From Nonomuraea deserti (GTDB lineage: Bacteria > Actinomycetota > Actinomycetes > Streptosporangiales > Streptosporangiaceae): a stretch of DNA of 44,875 nucleotides. Positions 38,644-44,875 of this stretch are shown here, piece by piece (within the stretch, counting starts at the first letter, position 1; the number at the start of each line of letters is the position of its first letter). The translations under genes and the position numbers were made by a program. The notes below the pieces were generated by a model. That model was given only the letters and a program-made list of their open reading frames with translations. It was not told the origin of the DNA and did no database searches. The stretch covers positions 1 through 44,875 of the forward strand of contig NZ_SMKO01000066.1 in the NCBI RefSeq assembly GCF_004348685.1, read 5' to 3'.

Positions 38644-40875
38644 TCAGCGCAGGTCGAACCGGTCGAGGTTCATCACCTTGTCCCACGCCGCGACGAACTC
38701 CGTCACGAACTTCTCCTTCGCGTCGTCGCTCGCGTAGACCTCCGCGAGCGCACGCAGCTCGGAGTTCGACCCGAAGACGAGGTCGGCCCGGGTGCCGGTC
38801 CACTTGACCTCGCCCGTGGCGCGGTCGCGGCCCTCGAACGTGGTCTGGTCCGGGGACGTCGACTTCCACGCCGTGCCCAGGTCGAGCAGGTTGACGAAGA
38901 AGTCGTTGGTGAGCTTCCCAGGGGTCTCGGTGAGGACGCCGAGCGACGACTGCCGGTGGTTCGCGCCCAGGACGCGCAGGCCGCCGACGAGCACCGTCAT
39001 CTCGGGGGCGCTCAGGGTCAGCAGGTTGGCCCGGTCGAGCAGCAGGAACTCGGCGGCCAGCCGGTGGCCCTTCCCGACGTGGTTGCGGAAGCCGTCGGCG
39101 GTGAGCTCCATCGAGGCGAACGACTCGACGTCGGTCTGCTCCTGCGAGGCGTCCACGCGGCCCGGTGTGAAGGGCACCTGGACGTCGAAGCCGGCGTCCT
39201 TTGCGGCCTTCTCGACGGCCGCGCACCCGCCGAGCACGATCAGGTCGGCCAGCGAGACCTGCTTGCCGCCGGTCTGGGCGGCGTTGAAGGCCTGCTGGAC
39301 CCCCTCCAGAGAGCGCAGCACCAGCGCCAGCTGGTCGGGGTCGTTGACCTCCCACCCGTTCTGCGGCTCCAGGCGGATGCGGGCGCCGTTGGCGCCGCCG
39401 CGCTTGTCGCTGCCGCGGAACGACGCGGCCGACGCCCACGCCGTGGACACCAGCTGCGACACCGACAGGCCCGAGGCCAGGATCCTGGCCTTGAGGTCGG
39501 CGATGTCCGCCGCGTCGACGAGCTCGTACGTCCTCGCGGGCAGCGGGTCCTGCCACAGCAGCGTCTCGGACGGGACCTCCGGGCCGAGGTAACGCTCGAC
39601 CGGGCCCATGTCGCGGTGGGTCAGCTTGAACCACGCCCTGGCGAACGCGTCCGCGAACGCGTCGGGGTTCTCGAGGAAGCGGCGCGAGATCGGCTCGTAG
39701 ACCGGGTCGACCCGCAGCGACAGGTCGGTGGTCAGCATGGTCGGGGCGTGCCGCTTCGACGGGTCGTGGGCGTCGGGGACGGTGCCGGCGCCGGCGCCGT
39801 CCTTCGGCCGCCACTGGTGGGCGCCCGCCGGGCTCTTGAACAGCTCCCACTCGTAGCCGAAGAGGATCTCGAAGAAGCTGTTGTCCCACGTCGTCGGGGT
39901 GTTGGTCCAGATGCCCTCGAGGCCGCTGGTGATGGTGTCGCCGCCCTTGCCGGTGCCGAAGGTGTTGCGCCAGCCGAGGCCCTGCTCCTCGAACGAGGCG
40001 GCCTCGGGGTCGGGGCCGACGTGGTCGGACGGGCCCGCGCCGTGGGTCTTGCCGAAGGTGTGACCGCCCGCGATCAGGGCGACCGTCTCCTCGTCGTTCA
40101 TCGCCATGCGGCGGAACGTCTCACGGATGTCGCGGGCCGCGGCGAGCGGGTCGGGGTTGCCGTTCGGGCCCTCCGGGTTGACGTAGATGAGGCCCATCTG
40201 CACCGCGCCGAGCGGGTTCTCCAGCTCGCGGTCGCCGGTGTAGCGCTCGTCGCCGAGCCAGGTGGACTCGGGACCCCAGTAGACGTCCTCCTCGGGCTCC
40301 CACACGTCCTCGCGGCCGCCGGCGAAGCCGAAGGTCTTGAAGCCCATCGACTCCAGGGCGACGTTGCCGGACAGGACCAGGAGGTCGGCCCACGAGAGCT
40401 TCTTGCCGTACTTCTTCTTGATCGGCCACAGCAGGCGGCGGGCCTTGTCGAGGTTGGCGTTGTCCGGCCAGCTGTTGAGGGGGGCGAACCGCTGCTGGCC
40501 GGAACCGGCGCCGCCGCGGCCGTCGCTGATCCGGTAGGTGCCCGCGCTGTGCCACGCCATCCGGATGATGAACGGGCCGTAGTGGCCGAAGTCGGCCGGC
40601 CACCAGTCCTGCGAGGTGGTCAGCACCTCCGCGATGTCGCGCTTCACGGCCGCGAGGTCGAGGCTGTTGAACGCCTCGGCGTAGTCGAACTCCGCGCCGA
40701 GCGGGTTGGCCACGGCCGGGTTCTTGGCGAGGATCTTCAGGTTGAGCCGCTCAGGCCACCATTGGCGGTTTCCGCCACCCTGAGTAGGGTGCAGTGCGCG
40801 CTCGTGCGCCACCGGGCAGCCGCCCTCGCCCTCGGTCTTGGGGTCAGTGACGATTGCTTCGTGGTTCTCGGACAT
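38644..40875 (-). CDS. katG: Catalase-peroxidase
   Basis: The 743-residue enzyme decomposes hydrogen peroxide and oxidises peroxidase substrates with a heme. Active-site residues are present: distal Arg-Trp-His in RMAWHSAGTYR, the Tyr and Met of the Met-Tyr-Trp adduct in VQMGLIYVNPEGPNGNPDP and RRMAMNDEE, and the proximal His in IAGGHTFGKTHGAG. Both N- and C-terminal peroxidase-like halves are there, and length is normal. GGAAGGAAT precedes the ATG. It is 32 bp downstream of a Fur-type regulator, the standard furA-katG operon, and should be induced by peroxide. The frame continues past 40875 over furA as a shadow. Confidence 0.95.
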   Translation of the reverse strand: MSENHEAIVTDPKTEGEGGCPVAHERALHPTQGGGNRQWWPERLNLKILAKNPAVANPLGAEFDYAEAFNSLDLAAVKRDIAEVLTTSQDWWPADFGHYGPFIIRMAWHSAGTYRISDGRGGAGSGQQRFAPLNSWPDNANLDKARRLLWPIKKKYGKKLSWADLLVLSGNVALESMGFKTFGFAGGREDVWEPEEDVYWGPESTWLGDERYTGDRELENPLGAVQMGLIYVNPEGPNGNPDPLAAARDIRETFRRMAMNDEETVALIAGGHTFGKTHGAGPSDHVGPDPEAASFEEQGLGWRNTFGTGKGGDTITSGLEGIWTNTPTTWDNSFFEILFGYEWELFKSPAGAHQWRPKDGAGAGTVPDAHDPSKRHAPTMLTTDLSLRVDPVYEPISRRFLENPDAFADAFARAWFKLTHRDMGPVERYLGPEVPSETLLWQDPLPARTYELVDAADIADLKARILASGLSVSQLVSTAWASAASFRGSDKRGGANGARIRLEPQNGWEVNDPDQLALVLRSLEGVQQAFNAAQTGGKQVSLADLIVLGGCAAVEKAAKDAGFDVQVPFTPGRVDASQEQTDVESFASMELTADGFRNHVGKGHRLAAEFLLLDRANLLTLSAPEMTVLVGGLRVLGANHRQSSLGVLTETPGKLTNDFFVNLLDLGTAWKSTSPDQTTFEGRDRATGEVKWTGTRADLVFGSNSELRALAEVYASDDAKEKFVTEFVAAWDKVMNLDRFDLR

Positions 40876-40907
40876 GGATTCCTTCCGATATCGGGACTTC
40901 CTGGCAC

Positions 40908-41345
40908 TCAGGAGTTGCGACTGGTGGAACAGCGGGGGCACAGGCCCCAGTAGATGACCTCGGCCTCGTCGACGGAGAAACCGTGGTCGTCCGACGCGGC
41001 CAGGCAGGGTGCGTGACCGACCGCGCAGTCGACGTCGGCGACGGCACCGCACGACCGGCACACGACGTGGTGGTGGTTGTCCCCGACACGCCCCTCGAAC
41101 AGGGCCGCGCTGCCGGCCGGCTCGATGCGGCGTACGAGGCCCGCGGCGGTGAGCGCGTGAAGGGCTTCGTACACGGCTTGCAGGGAGATGTGGCCGACGC
41201 GCTCGCGCACCCCGGAGGCGATCGCCTCGACGCCGAGGTGGTCGCCGTTCCTGACGGTTTCGAGCAGCGCGACGCGGGCTGCCGTCACCCGCAGTCCTGC
41301 CCCGCGCAGCTCCTCGGCGGTCGTCGGCGTCTTGGGTGCGGTCAT
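40908..41345 (-). CDS. furA: Fur-family peroxide-sensing repressor
   Basis: The 145-residue protein has the winged helix GLRVTAARVALLETVRNGDH and HISLQAVYEALHALTAAGLV, the metal-binding DNHHHVVCRSCG and the structural zinc CPRCS (two CxxC pairs). In katG-linked members (FurA/CatR) the regulatory metal is oxidised by peroxide, which releases DNA. It probably represses its own operon by binding the direct repeats just upstream. Gene order furA-katG with 32 bp spacing supports this. Confidence 0.92.
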   Translation of the reverse strand: MTAPKTPTTAEELRGAGLRVTAARVALLETVRNGDHLGVEAIASGVRERVGHISLQAVYEALHALTAAGLVRRIEPAGSAALFEGRVGDNHHHVVCRSCGAVADVDCAVGHAPCLAASDDHGFSVDEAEVIYWGLCPRCSTSRNS

Positions 41346-41370
41346 GGCCGCCACCGTATCGCCATAAACA

Positions 41371-41399
41371 CGAACGATACAAGATAACGAACGATGCAA
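41371..41399. promoter_or_regulatory. Candidate FurA operator: 12-bp direct repeat
   Basis: CGAACGATACAA (41371-41382) and CGAACGATGCAA (41388-41399) differ in one base and repeat every 17 bp, 25 bp upstream of the furA start. The AT-rich stretch (minus strand TTGCATCG, then TTATCTTG) also suits a promoter. A FurA/CatR binding site is the likely role. Confidence 0.6.
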
Positions 41400-41425
41400 T
41401 TTAGCGGCGTGTCGCGGGCGGCGGA

Positions 41426-41881
41426 TCAGGCTCCGTTGTCATCGAGGCGAACGAAGGTCGCCCCCGCGGCGGCGGCGCGGGCGCCGAAGTGGTGCCCGTC
41501 GCACATCCGCGTCTCCGTGCCGGCCCGGTCGATCACCTTCCACGTCACCGGCTCCTCGCACGGCCGGCCGAGCCGGTCATGGTCCCAGGTGCGCTGGCAC
41601 ACGCGGCACGTGGTGACACCGGCCCTGGCGGACAGGGTGTTGCCGTGCTCGGGGCAGACCCCCCATGGCAGGCCGCACGGCTGGACCTGGAGCCTGGCCA
41701 GGTCGGTGGCCGCCCGGTGGAGGTCTTCCGCGCCCCGGGCCAGCCGGCTCGCGGCCTGCCGCGCGGTCGTGAGGGGCTCGGGCTCCGGCTGGGCGGCGCG
41801 GTCGCAGAGCGCCAGGACCTCGGCGGTGAGCGCCTCGGCGCGGCCCGCGAGGTCGCGCAGGTGTGCGGGAGTGACGGTCAT
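41426..41881 (-). CDS. Conserved protein with zinc-ribbon-like C-terminus
   Basis: A 151-residue protein starting MTVTPAHLRDLAGRAEALTA (ATG 41881 with GGAAG upstream; 41893 also possible). The N-terminal half is a helical bundle; the C-terminal half has CPEHGNTLSARAGVTTCRVC and a second cluster PCEEPVTWKVIDRAGTE with CDGHHFGAR, which could bind zinc through several Cys/His. The family seems actinobacterial but no function is known. No operon partner. Confidence 0.6.
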   Translation of the reverse strand: MTVTPAHLRDLAGRAEALTAEVLALCDRAAQPEPEPLTTARQAASRLARGAEDLHRAATDLARLQVQPCGLPWGVCPEHGNTLSARAGVTTCRVCQRTWDHDRLGRPCEEPVTWKVIDRAGTETRMCDGHHFGARAAAAGATFVRLDDNGA

Positions 41882-42042
41882 GGCGGCTTCCATCTCGCAG
41901 GGGCCGCCGTGCGCGCGGCCGGGAATGGTTGCTGATCTGGACCCTACGTCCTATCCGGCGCAGCCGTGCCCACCGCCGTTCCGGCGACAAAGGTCAGGTC
42001 AAGTCCGGTGATGGAGTCATCACCGCGAGTGACCATGGGCCG

Positions 42043-42786
42043 GTGACCCAACCGCTGCCGCGCACGCCCGGCGTCGAGCTCCTGGACGTCCACCGGCTCT
42101 CCCTGGTCGAAACCGCCGCGCCCCGGCTGTCGCCGGATGAGCGGGCCGCCATGAACCGCCTGTGGGAGGAGGCGGTCCTGGCCAACCCGAGCCTCTTCGA
42201 CGGCCCGGTGGTGGCGTGCGCGAGCCTCGGCTGGGAAGGCCCGCACAGCCTGGTGGTCTCCTGGGTACGCACGACGTTCCGGCATCACGTCCTGCGCCGG
42301 GTCATGGGCTCCGCCGCGTGGTTGCCGTCGCTCTTCGTCGCCGTCGTGCAGCCGGCGGACGACGGGCGCCTGCTGGTCGGGCGGATGTCGCGGGTGACGG
42401 TCGCGCCCGGCCGCTGGCAACTGCCCGGCGGCTCCATGGAACCGCCCCAGGGCGACGAGCCCCTCGACGTGGCCGCGCTGGGCAGGCACGCCGCCCGCGA
42501 GCTGGTCGAGGAGACCGGCGTCGACACGCTTCCCGAAGACCTGAGCCTCTGGCTCGTCACGCGCGGCGCGACCGGGAACGTCGGTGTGCTGTTCAGCGCG
42601 CCGAGCAGGCCGGCGTCGTTCCTGCGCGCACGGTTCGCGGCCCTGCGGGCCGCGGAAGAAGACCCGGAGTTCGACCGGATCGCCCTGGTCCGCTCGCCTG
42701 CCGAGCTGGGCGGGCCGCTGGTCGACTACCTGGAGCCGGTCGTCCGCCGCTGCCAGCGGTCGGGTCAGATCATGCACATGTCCTGA
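42043..42786 (+). CDS. Nudix-domain protein with N-terminal extension
   Basis: From GTG 42043 the product is 247 residues. The first 100 contain RLSPDERAAMNRLWEEAVLA. The Nudix fold follows: LLVGRMSRVTVAPGRWQLPG (about 125-144), then the box G-G-S-M-E ... AARELVEETGVD, with a longer insert between Gly and REL than in the standard GX5EX7REUXEEXGU. The catalytic Glu residues (REL-EE) are kept, so hydrolysis of a nucleoside diphosphate derivative is plausible. The substrate is unknown. Its last 22 bases overlap the convergent MerR gene. The start could also be upstream (41929 frame). Confidence 0.72.
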   Translation: MTQPLPRTPGVELLDVHRLSLVETAAPRLSPDERAAMNRLWEEAVLANPSLFDGPVVACASLGWEGPHSLVVSWVRTTFRHHVLRRVMGSAAWLPSLFVAVVQPADDGRLLVGRMSRVTVAPGRWQLPGGSMEPPQGDEPLDVAALGRHAARELVEETGVDTLPEDLSLWLVTRGATGNVGVLFSAPSRPASFLRARFAALRAAEEDPEFDRIALVRSPAELGGPLVDYLEPVVRRCQRSGQIMHMS

Positions 42787-43181
42787 GCCGGCGTACCTGT
42801 CTCCACGATGCGCCGGTAGTCGGGGCACTGGGTGAAGTCGTCCGCGCGGCACTCCATGAGGTGCTCGATCAGCGTCTTGGACGCCGCGATCTCCCGCAGC
42901 CGGCGCTCGAGCTCCTCGTGGTGCCGCTGGAGGAGCGCCTGGCGTTCGGCCTGGCCGGAGACGTTCAGGATCTCCCTGATCTGCTCCAGGCTCATCCCCG
43001 CCGACTTGGCGCGGATGATCGTCATGACGCGAATGACGTGCTCCTGCGTGTAGCGGCGGCGGCCGTTCACCCTGGCGGCGGGCACCAGCAGGGACATCGC
43101 CTCCCAGTGGCGCAGCACGTGCGGCGCGAGCCCGAACCGCTCGGCGAGCTCTCCGATCCGCATGGGTTCGCTTGACTTCAT
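42765..43181 (-). CDS. MerR-family transcriptional regulator
   Basis: A 138-residue protein (start 43181, or the inner ATG 43163) with a winged HTH: MRIGELAERFGLAPHVLRHW and EHVIRVMTIIRAKSAGMSLE, then a coiled-coil (about 80-115) and an effector region with CRADDFTQCPDYRR, whose two Cys may bind metal or a thiol-reactive ligand. It is divergent from the thioredoxin-reductase-like gene; MerR proteins commonly sit at such promoters, and TTGACA (43183-43188) suggests one. Confidence 0.85.
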   Translation of the reverse strand: MKSSEPMRIGELAERFGLAPHVLRHWEAMSLLVPAARVNGRRRYTQEHVIRVMTIIRAKSAGMSLEQIREILNVSGQAERQALLQRHHEELERRLREIAASKTLIEHLMECRADDFTQCPDYRRIVETGTPAQDMCMI

Positions 43182-43233
43182 GTTGACATTAACTTGCAGA
43201 CTTGCCTCCACGTCAAGACGCCTGGAGGCGAAC

Positions 43234-44250
43234 ATGTTCGACGTCGTCATCGCCGGCGCGGGCCCTGCCGGCACGGCCGCCGCCCTGACCCTGGGAAGGA
43301 TGTGCCGTACGGTCCTGCTGATCGACGCGGGCGAAGGCCGCAACGCCCGGGCCGGGCAGGTGCACAACTTCCTGACCCGCGACGGCACGCCGCCCGCCCG
43401 GCTGCGGGAGCTCGGCCGCGCCGACCTTGCCGCGTACCCGTCGGTCCGCGTCCGGGCCGGGACGGTCACCGACGCCACGGTGCTGGACGGCGGCTTCCGC
43501 CTGGACCTGGCGGGCGGCGGCACGGCGGGCGGCGCGACGGTGGGCGGCGGCACGGTGGACGGCGGGACGGTGGGCGGCGGGACGGTGGACGGCGGCACGG
43601 TGGACGCGCGCCGGCTCCTGCTGGCCACCGGACTGGCCGACGACCTGCCAGGCCCGCGCGGGGTCGAGGCGCTGTGGGGCCGGTCCGCCTTCCACTGCCC
43701 CTACTGCCACGGCTACGAGTGCGCCGGCAAGCGGGTCGCGGTGCTCGGCGCGGCGCCGGCCCGGGTGCGGCTGGCGCTGCAGCTGAGCCGCTTCGCCGCC
43801 GACGTCGCCCTCTGCACCGGCGGCGAGCCCCTCGACGCGGCGTCGCGGGCCACGCTGGAGACGAACGGCGTCACCGTACGGTGCGAGGCCGTCGCCCGTC
43901 TGGAGGGCACGGGCGACCGGCTCGAACAGGTCGTCTTCGAGGGCGGCCCGCCCCTGGCCAGGGAGGCGGTGTTCGTCGTGAACGTGCCGCGCCAGCGCTC
44001 CGGCCTGGCCGCGCGTCTCGGCTGCGCGGCCTTCGCCGACGGGTGCGTCGAGGTCGACGAGTTCGCCCGGACGAGCGTGCCCGGCGTGTACGCGGCCGGC
44101 GACATGGCCCGGCGGGCCACCCTGCCGGTGCCGCTGGCCGCCGTCGTCGCCGCCGCGGCCGGCGGCACCCTGGCCGGCGCCGTCATCGACCAGGACCTGG
44201 TCGGCGCCGACTTCGGCCTCCCCGACCCGTTCGCTCGGGCAAGGAGCTGA
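43234..44250 (+). CDS. Thioredoxin-reductase-like FAD/NAD(P) oxidoreductase
   Basis: The 338-residue protein has a dinucleotide motif DVVIAGAGPAGTAAALTLG for FAD, LLIDAGEGRNARAGQVHNFL, a redox CxxC centre FHCPYCHGYE, and the FAD-binding PGVYAAGDMA near the end. The NAD(P) domain is reduced, with VAVLGAAPARVRL. A glycine/threonine-rich run of six 5-residue units (GGGTV, DGGTV) is inserted between FAD-domain strands. The start ATG 43234 is downstream of GGAGGCGA. It is followed after 5 bp by an MFS gene and divergent from a MerR regulator; a thiol-disulfide role linked to drug detoxification is suggested. The partner is unknown. Confidence 0.85.
   Translation: MFDVVIAGAGPAGTAAALTLGRMCRTVLLIDAGEGRNARAGQVHNFLTRDGTPPARLRELGRADLAAYPSVRVRAGTVTDATVLDGGFRLDLAGGGTAGGATVGGGTVDGGTVGGGTVDGGTVDARRLLLATGLADDLPGPRGVEALWGRSAFHCPYCHGYECAGKRVAVLGAAPARVRLALQLSRFAADVALCTGGEPLDAASRATLETNGVTVRCEAVARLEGTGDRLEQVVFEGGPPLAREAVFVVNVPRQRSGLAARLGCAAFADGCVEVDEFARTSVPGVYAAGDMARRATLPVPLAAVVAAAAGGTLAGAVIDQDLVGADFGLPDPFARARS
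43513..43602 (+). repeat. Six 15-bp tandem units in the oxidoreductase gene
   Basis: Six contiguous 15-bp units encode GGGTA, GGATV, GGGTV, DGGTV, GGGTV, DGGTV. They diverge slightly, unlike the exact repeats at 5326. They look like a slippage-prone insertion in a surface loop. Confidence 0.85.
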
Positions 44251-44255
44251 TCGCC

Positions 44256-44875
44256 GTGCCCAGGGTCATGCTCGGTGCCGCGTCTGGAACGAGCAACGTG
44301 CCGCTCGCCACGGCCGGCCTCCTGCTCGGCATGCTGCTGTCGGTCCTCGACCAGACGGTGGTCGCCATCGCCCTGCCCGACATCGCCGCCGACCTGGGCG
44401 GCATGGACGCGATCGGCTGGGTCGTCACGTCGTACGTGCTGGCCTCGACCGCGACCGGCGCGCTCTACGGCCGGGTCAGCGACCGGTACGGCCGGCGCCC
44501 GGTCCTGCTCGTCGCGGTCGCCGTCTTCGTCGCGGGCTCCGCGCTGTGCGGCCTGGCGCAGACGATGCCCCAGCTGATCGCCGCCAGGACGGTGCAGGGC
44601 GTCGGCGCCGGCGCGCTGTTCGTGCTGCCCACGATCGTGTTGTCCGAGCTCTACCCGCAGCGGCTGCGCAGCCGCGTGCAGGGCTTCACCGGCGGCGTGT
44701 TCGCCCTGGCCGGCGTGGGCGGCCCGCTCGCCGGTGGAGCGATCACCGACGCCGCGGGCTGGCGCTGGATCTTCGCCGTCAACCTGCCGCTCGGCCTGCT
44801 CGGCATGGCGCTCATCGCGTACGCGCTGCGGCTGCCCAGGGTGGGCGGGGACGGCAAGGTGGACCTGGCGGGGGC
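44256..44875 (+). CDS. MFS drug transporter, DHA2-type, cut by window end
   Basis: The frame from GTG 44256 (with AAGGAG at 44241-44246) runs open past the window end. The first about 206 residues include LLLGMLLSVLDQTVVAIALP in TM1, TSYVLASTATGALYGRVSDR with YGRRP and GWRWIFAVNLPLGLLG, all typical of EmrB/QacA exporters. It follows the oxidoreductase by 5 bp and is probably controlled by the same MerR regulator. Function as drug efflux is inferred from the family. Confidence 0.85.
   Translation, partial: MPRVMLGAASGTSNVPLATAGLLLGMLLSVLDQTVVAIALPDIAADLGGMDAIGWVVTSYVLASTATGALYGRVSDRYGRRPVLLVAVAVFVAGSALCGLAQTMPQLIAARTVQGVGAGALFVLPTIVLSELYPQRLRSRVQGFTGGVFALAGVGGPLAGGAITDAAGWRWIFAVNLPLGLLGMALIAYALRLPRVGGDGKVDLAG

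Noticed and set aside
38956..40953. Plus-strand ORF of 665 codons
   Set aside because: Antisense to katG, whose motifs are unmistakable. Long antisense frames are normal at this GC content.

Overview
The window is GC-rich DNA from an actinomycete. An order such as Streptosporangiales (Nonomuraea or Actinomadura type) is a guess from gene content. Supporting families are an ECF41 (SigJ-type) sigma factor with a SnoaL tail, an ECF sigma factor translationally coupled to a CU044_5270-type membrane protein, tandem DUF6924, an SCO4226-like small protein, an Ehu-type ectoine transporter, furA-katG, and many GTG/TTG starts with good Shine-Dalgarno sites.

Positions 1-11,275 are an accessory region full of broken mobile DNA. 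It opens with a perfect inverted repeat, the 3' half of a tRNA gene (a likely attachment-site half), a hairpin and a truncated tyrosine integrase joined to an IS5-type transposase. Remnants of IS701, IS5, ISAzo13, IS4 and IS3 elements and of a DUF3987 gene follow. Among them sit intact cargo genes: a secreted lipase, a DUF4097-like lipoprotein, and a two-gene cassette of a protein with four perfect 39-bp repeats plus an MFS transporter (5293-7245). The region ends with a decaying N-acylamino-acid racemase locus: an intact LysR gene, a racemase with a large internal deletion, an acetyltransferase fused to a RidA stump, and a second LysR gene in decay. Both LysR copies keep the same spaced upstream motif.

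Positions 11,283-23,251 hold stress and regulatory genes: ECF41 sigma factor, WrbA-like flavoprotein, SnoaL protein, a CpnT-like N-terminal-domain protein with a toxin-like tail followed by a beta/gamma-crystallin-like remnant, a chloramphenicol-phosphotransferase-like enzyme, the ECF/CU044_5270 pair, an MFS/AraC divergent pair, a double DUF6924 protein and a kinase-fold phosphotransferase.

Positions 23,922-29,471 form a compact signalling module. A vWA protein, a membrane PP2C phosphatase, a divergent membrane-anchored kinase and a Ser/Thr kinase with FHA domain are tightly packed, and a membrane-tethered solute-binding protein lies convergent to them. It resembles the TerY-P triad (vWA, PP2C, kinase) with added parts, and is, with the repeat cassette, the best candidate for an undescribed system.

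Positions 29,749-44,875 carry a phosphotransferase, an NmrA-type protein/HxlR pair, an archaeal/eukaryal-type prolyl-tRNA synthetase, a small secreted protein, a broken Phd antitoxin gene, ehuBCDA, furA-katG with a direct-repeat operator candidate, a Cys/His-rich conserved protein, a Nudix protein, and a MerR/thioredoxin-reductase-like/MFS cluster cut by the window end. Assignments rest on reading translated motifs; no database search was run.
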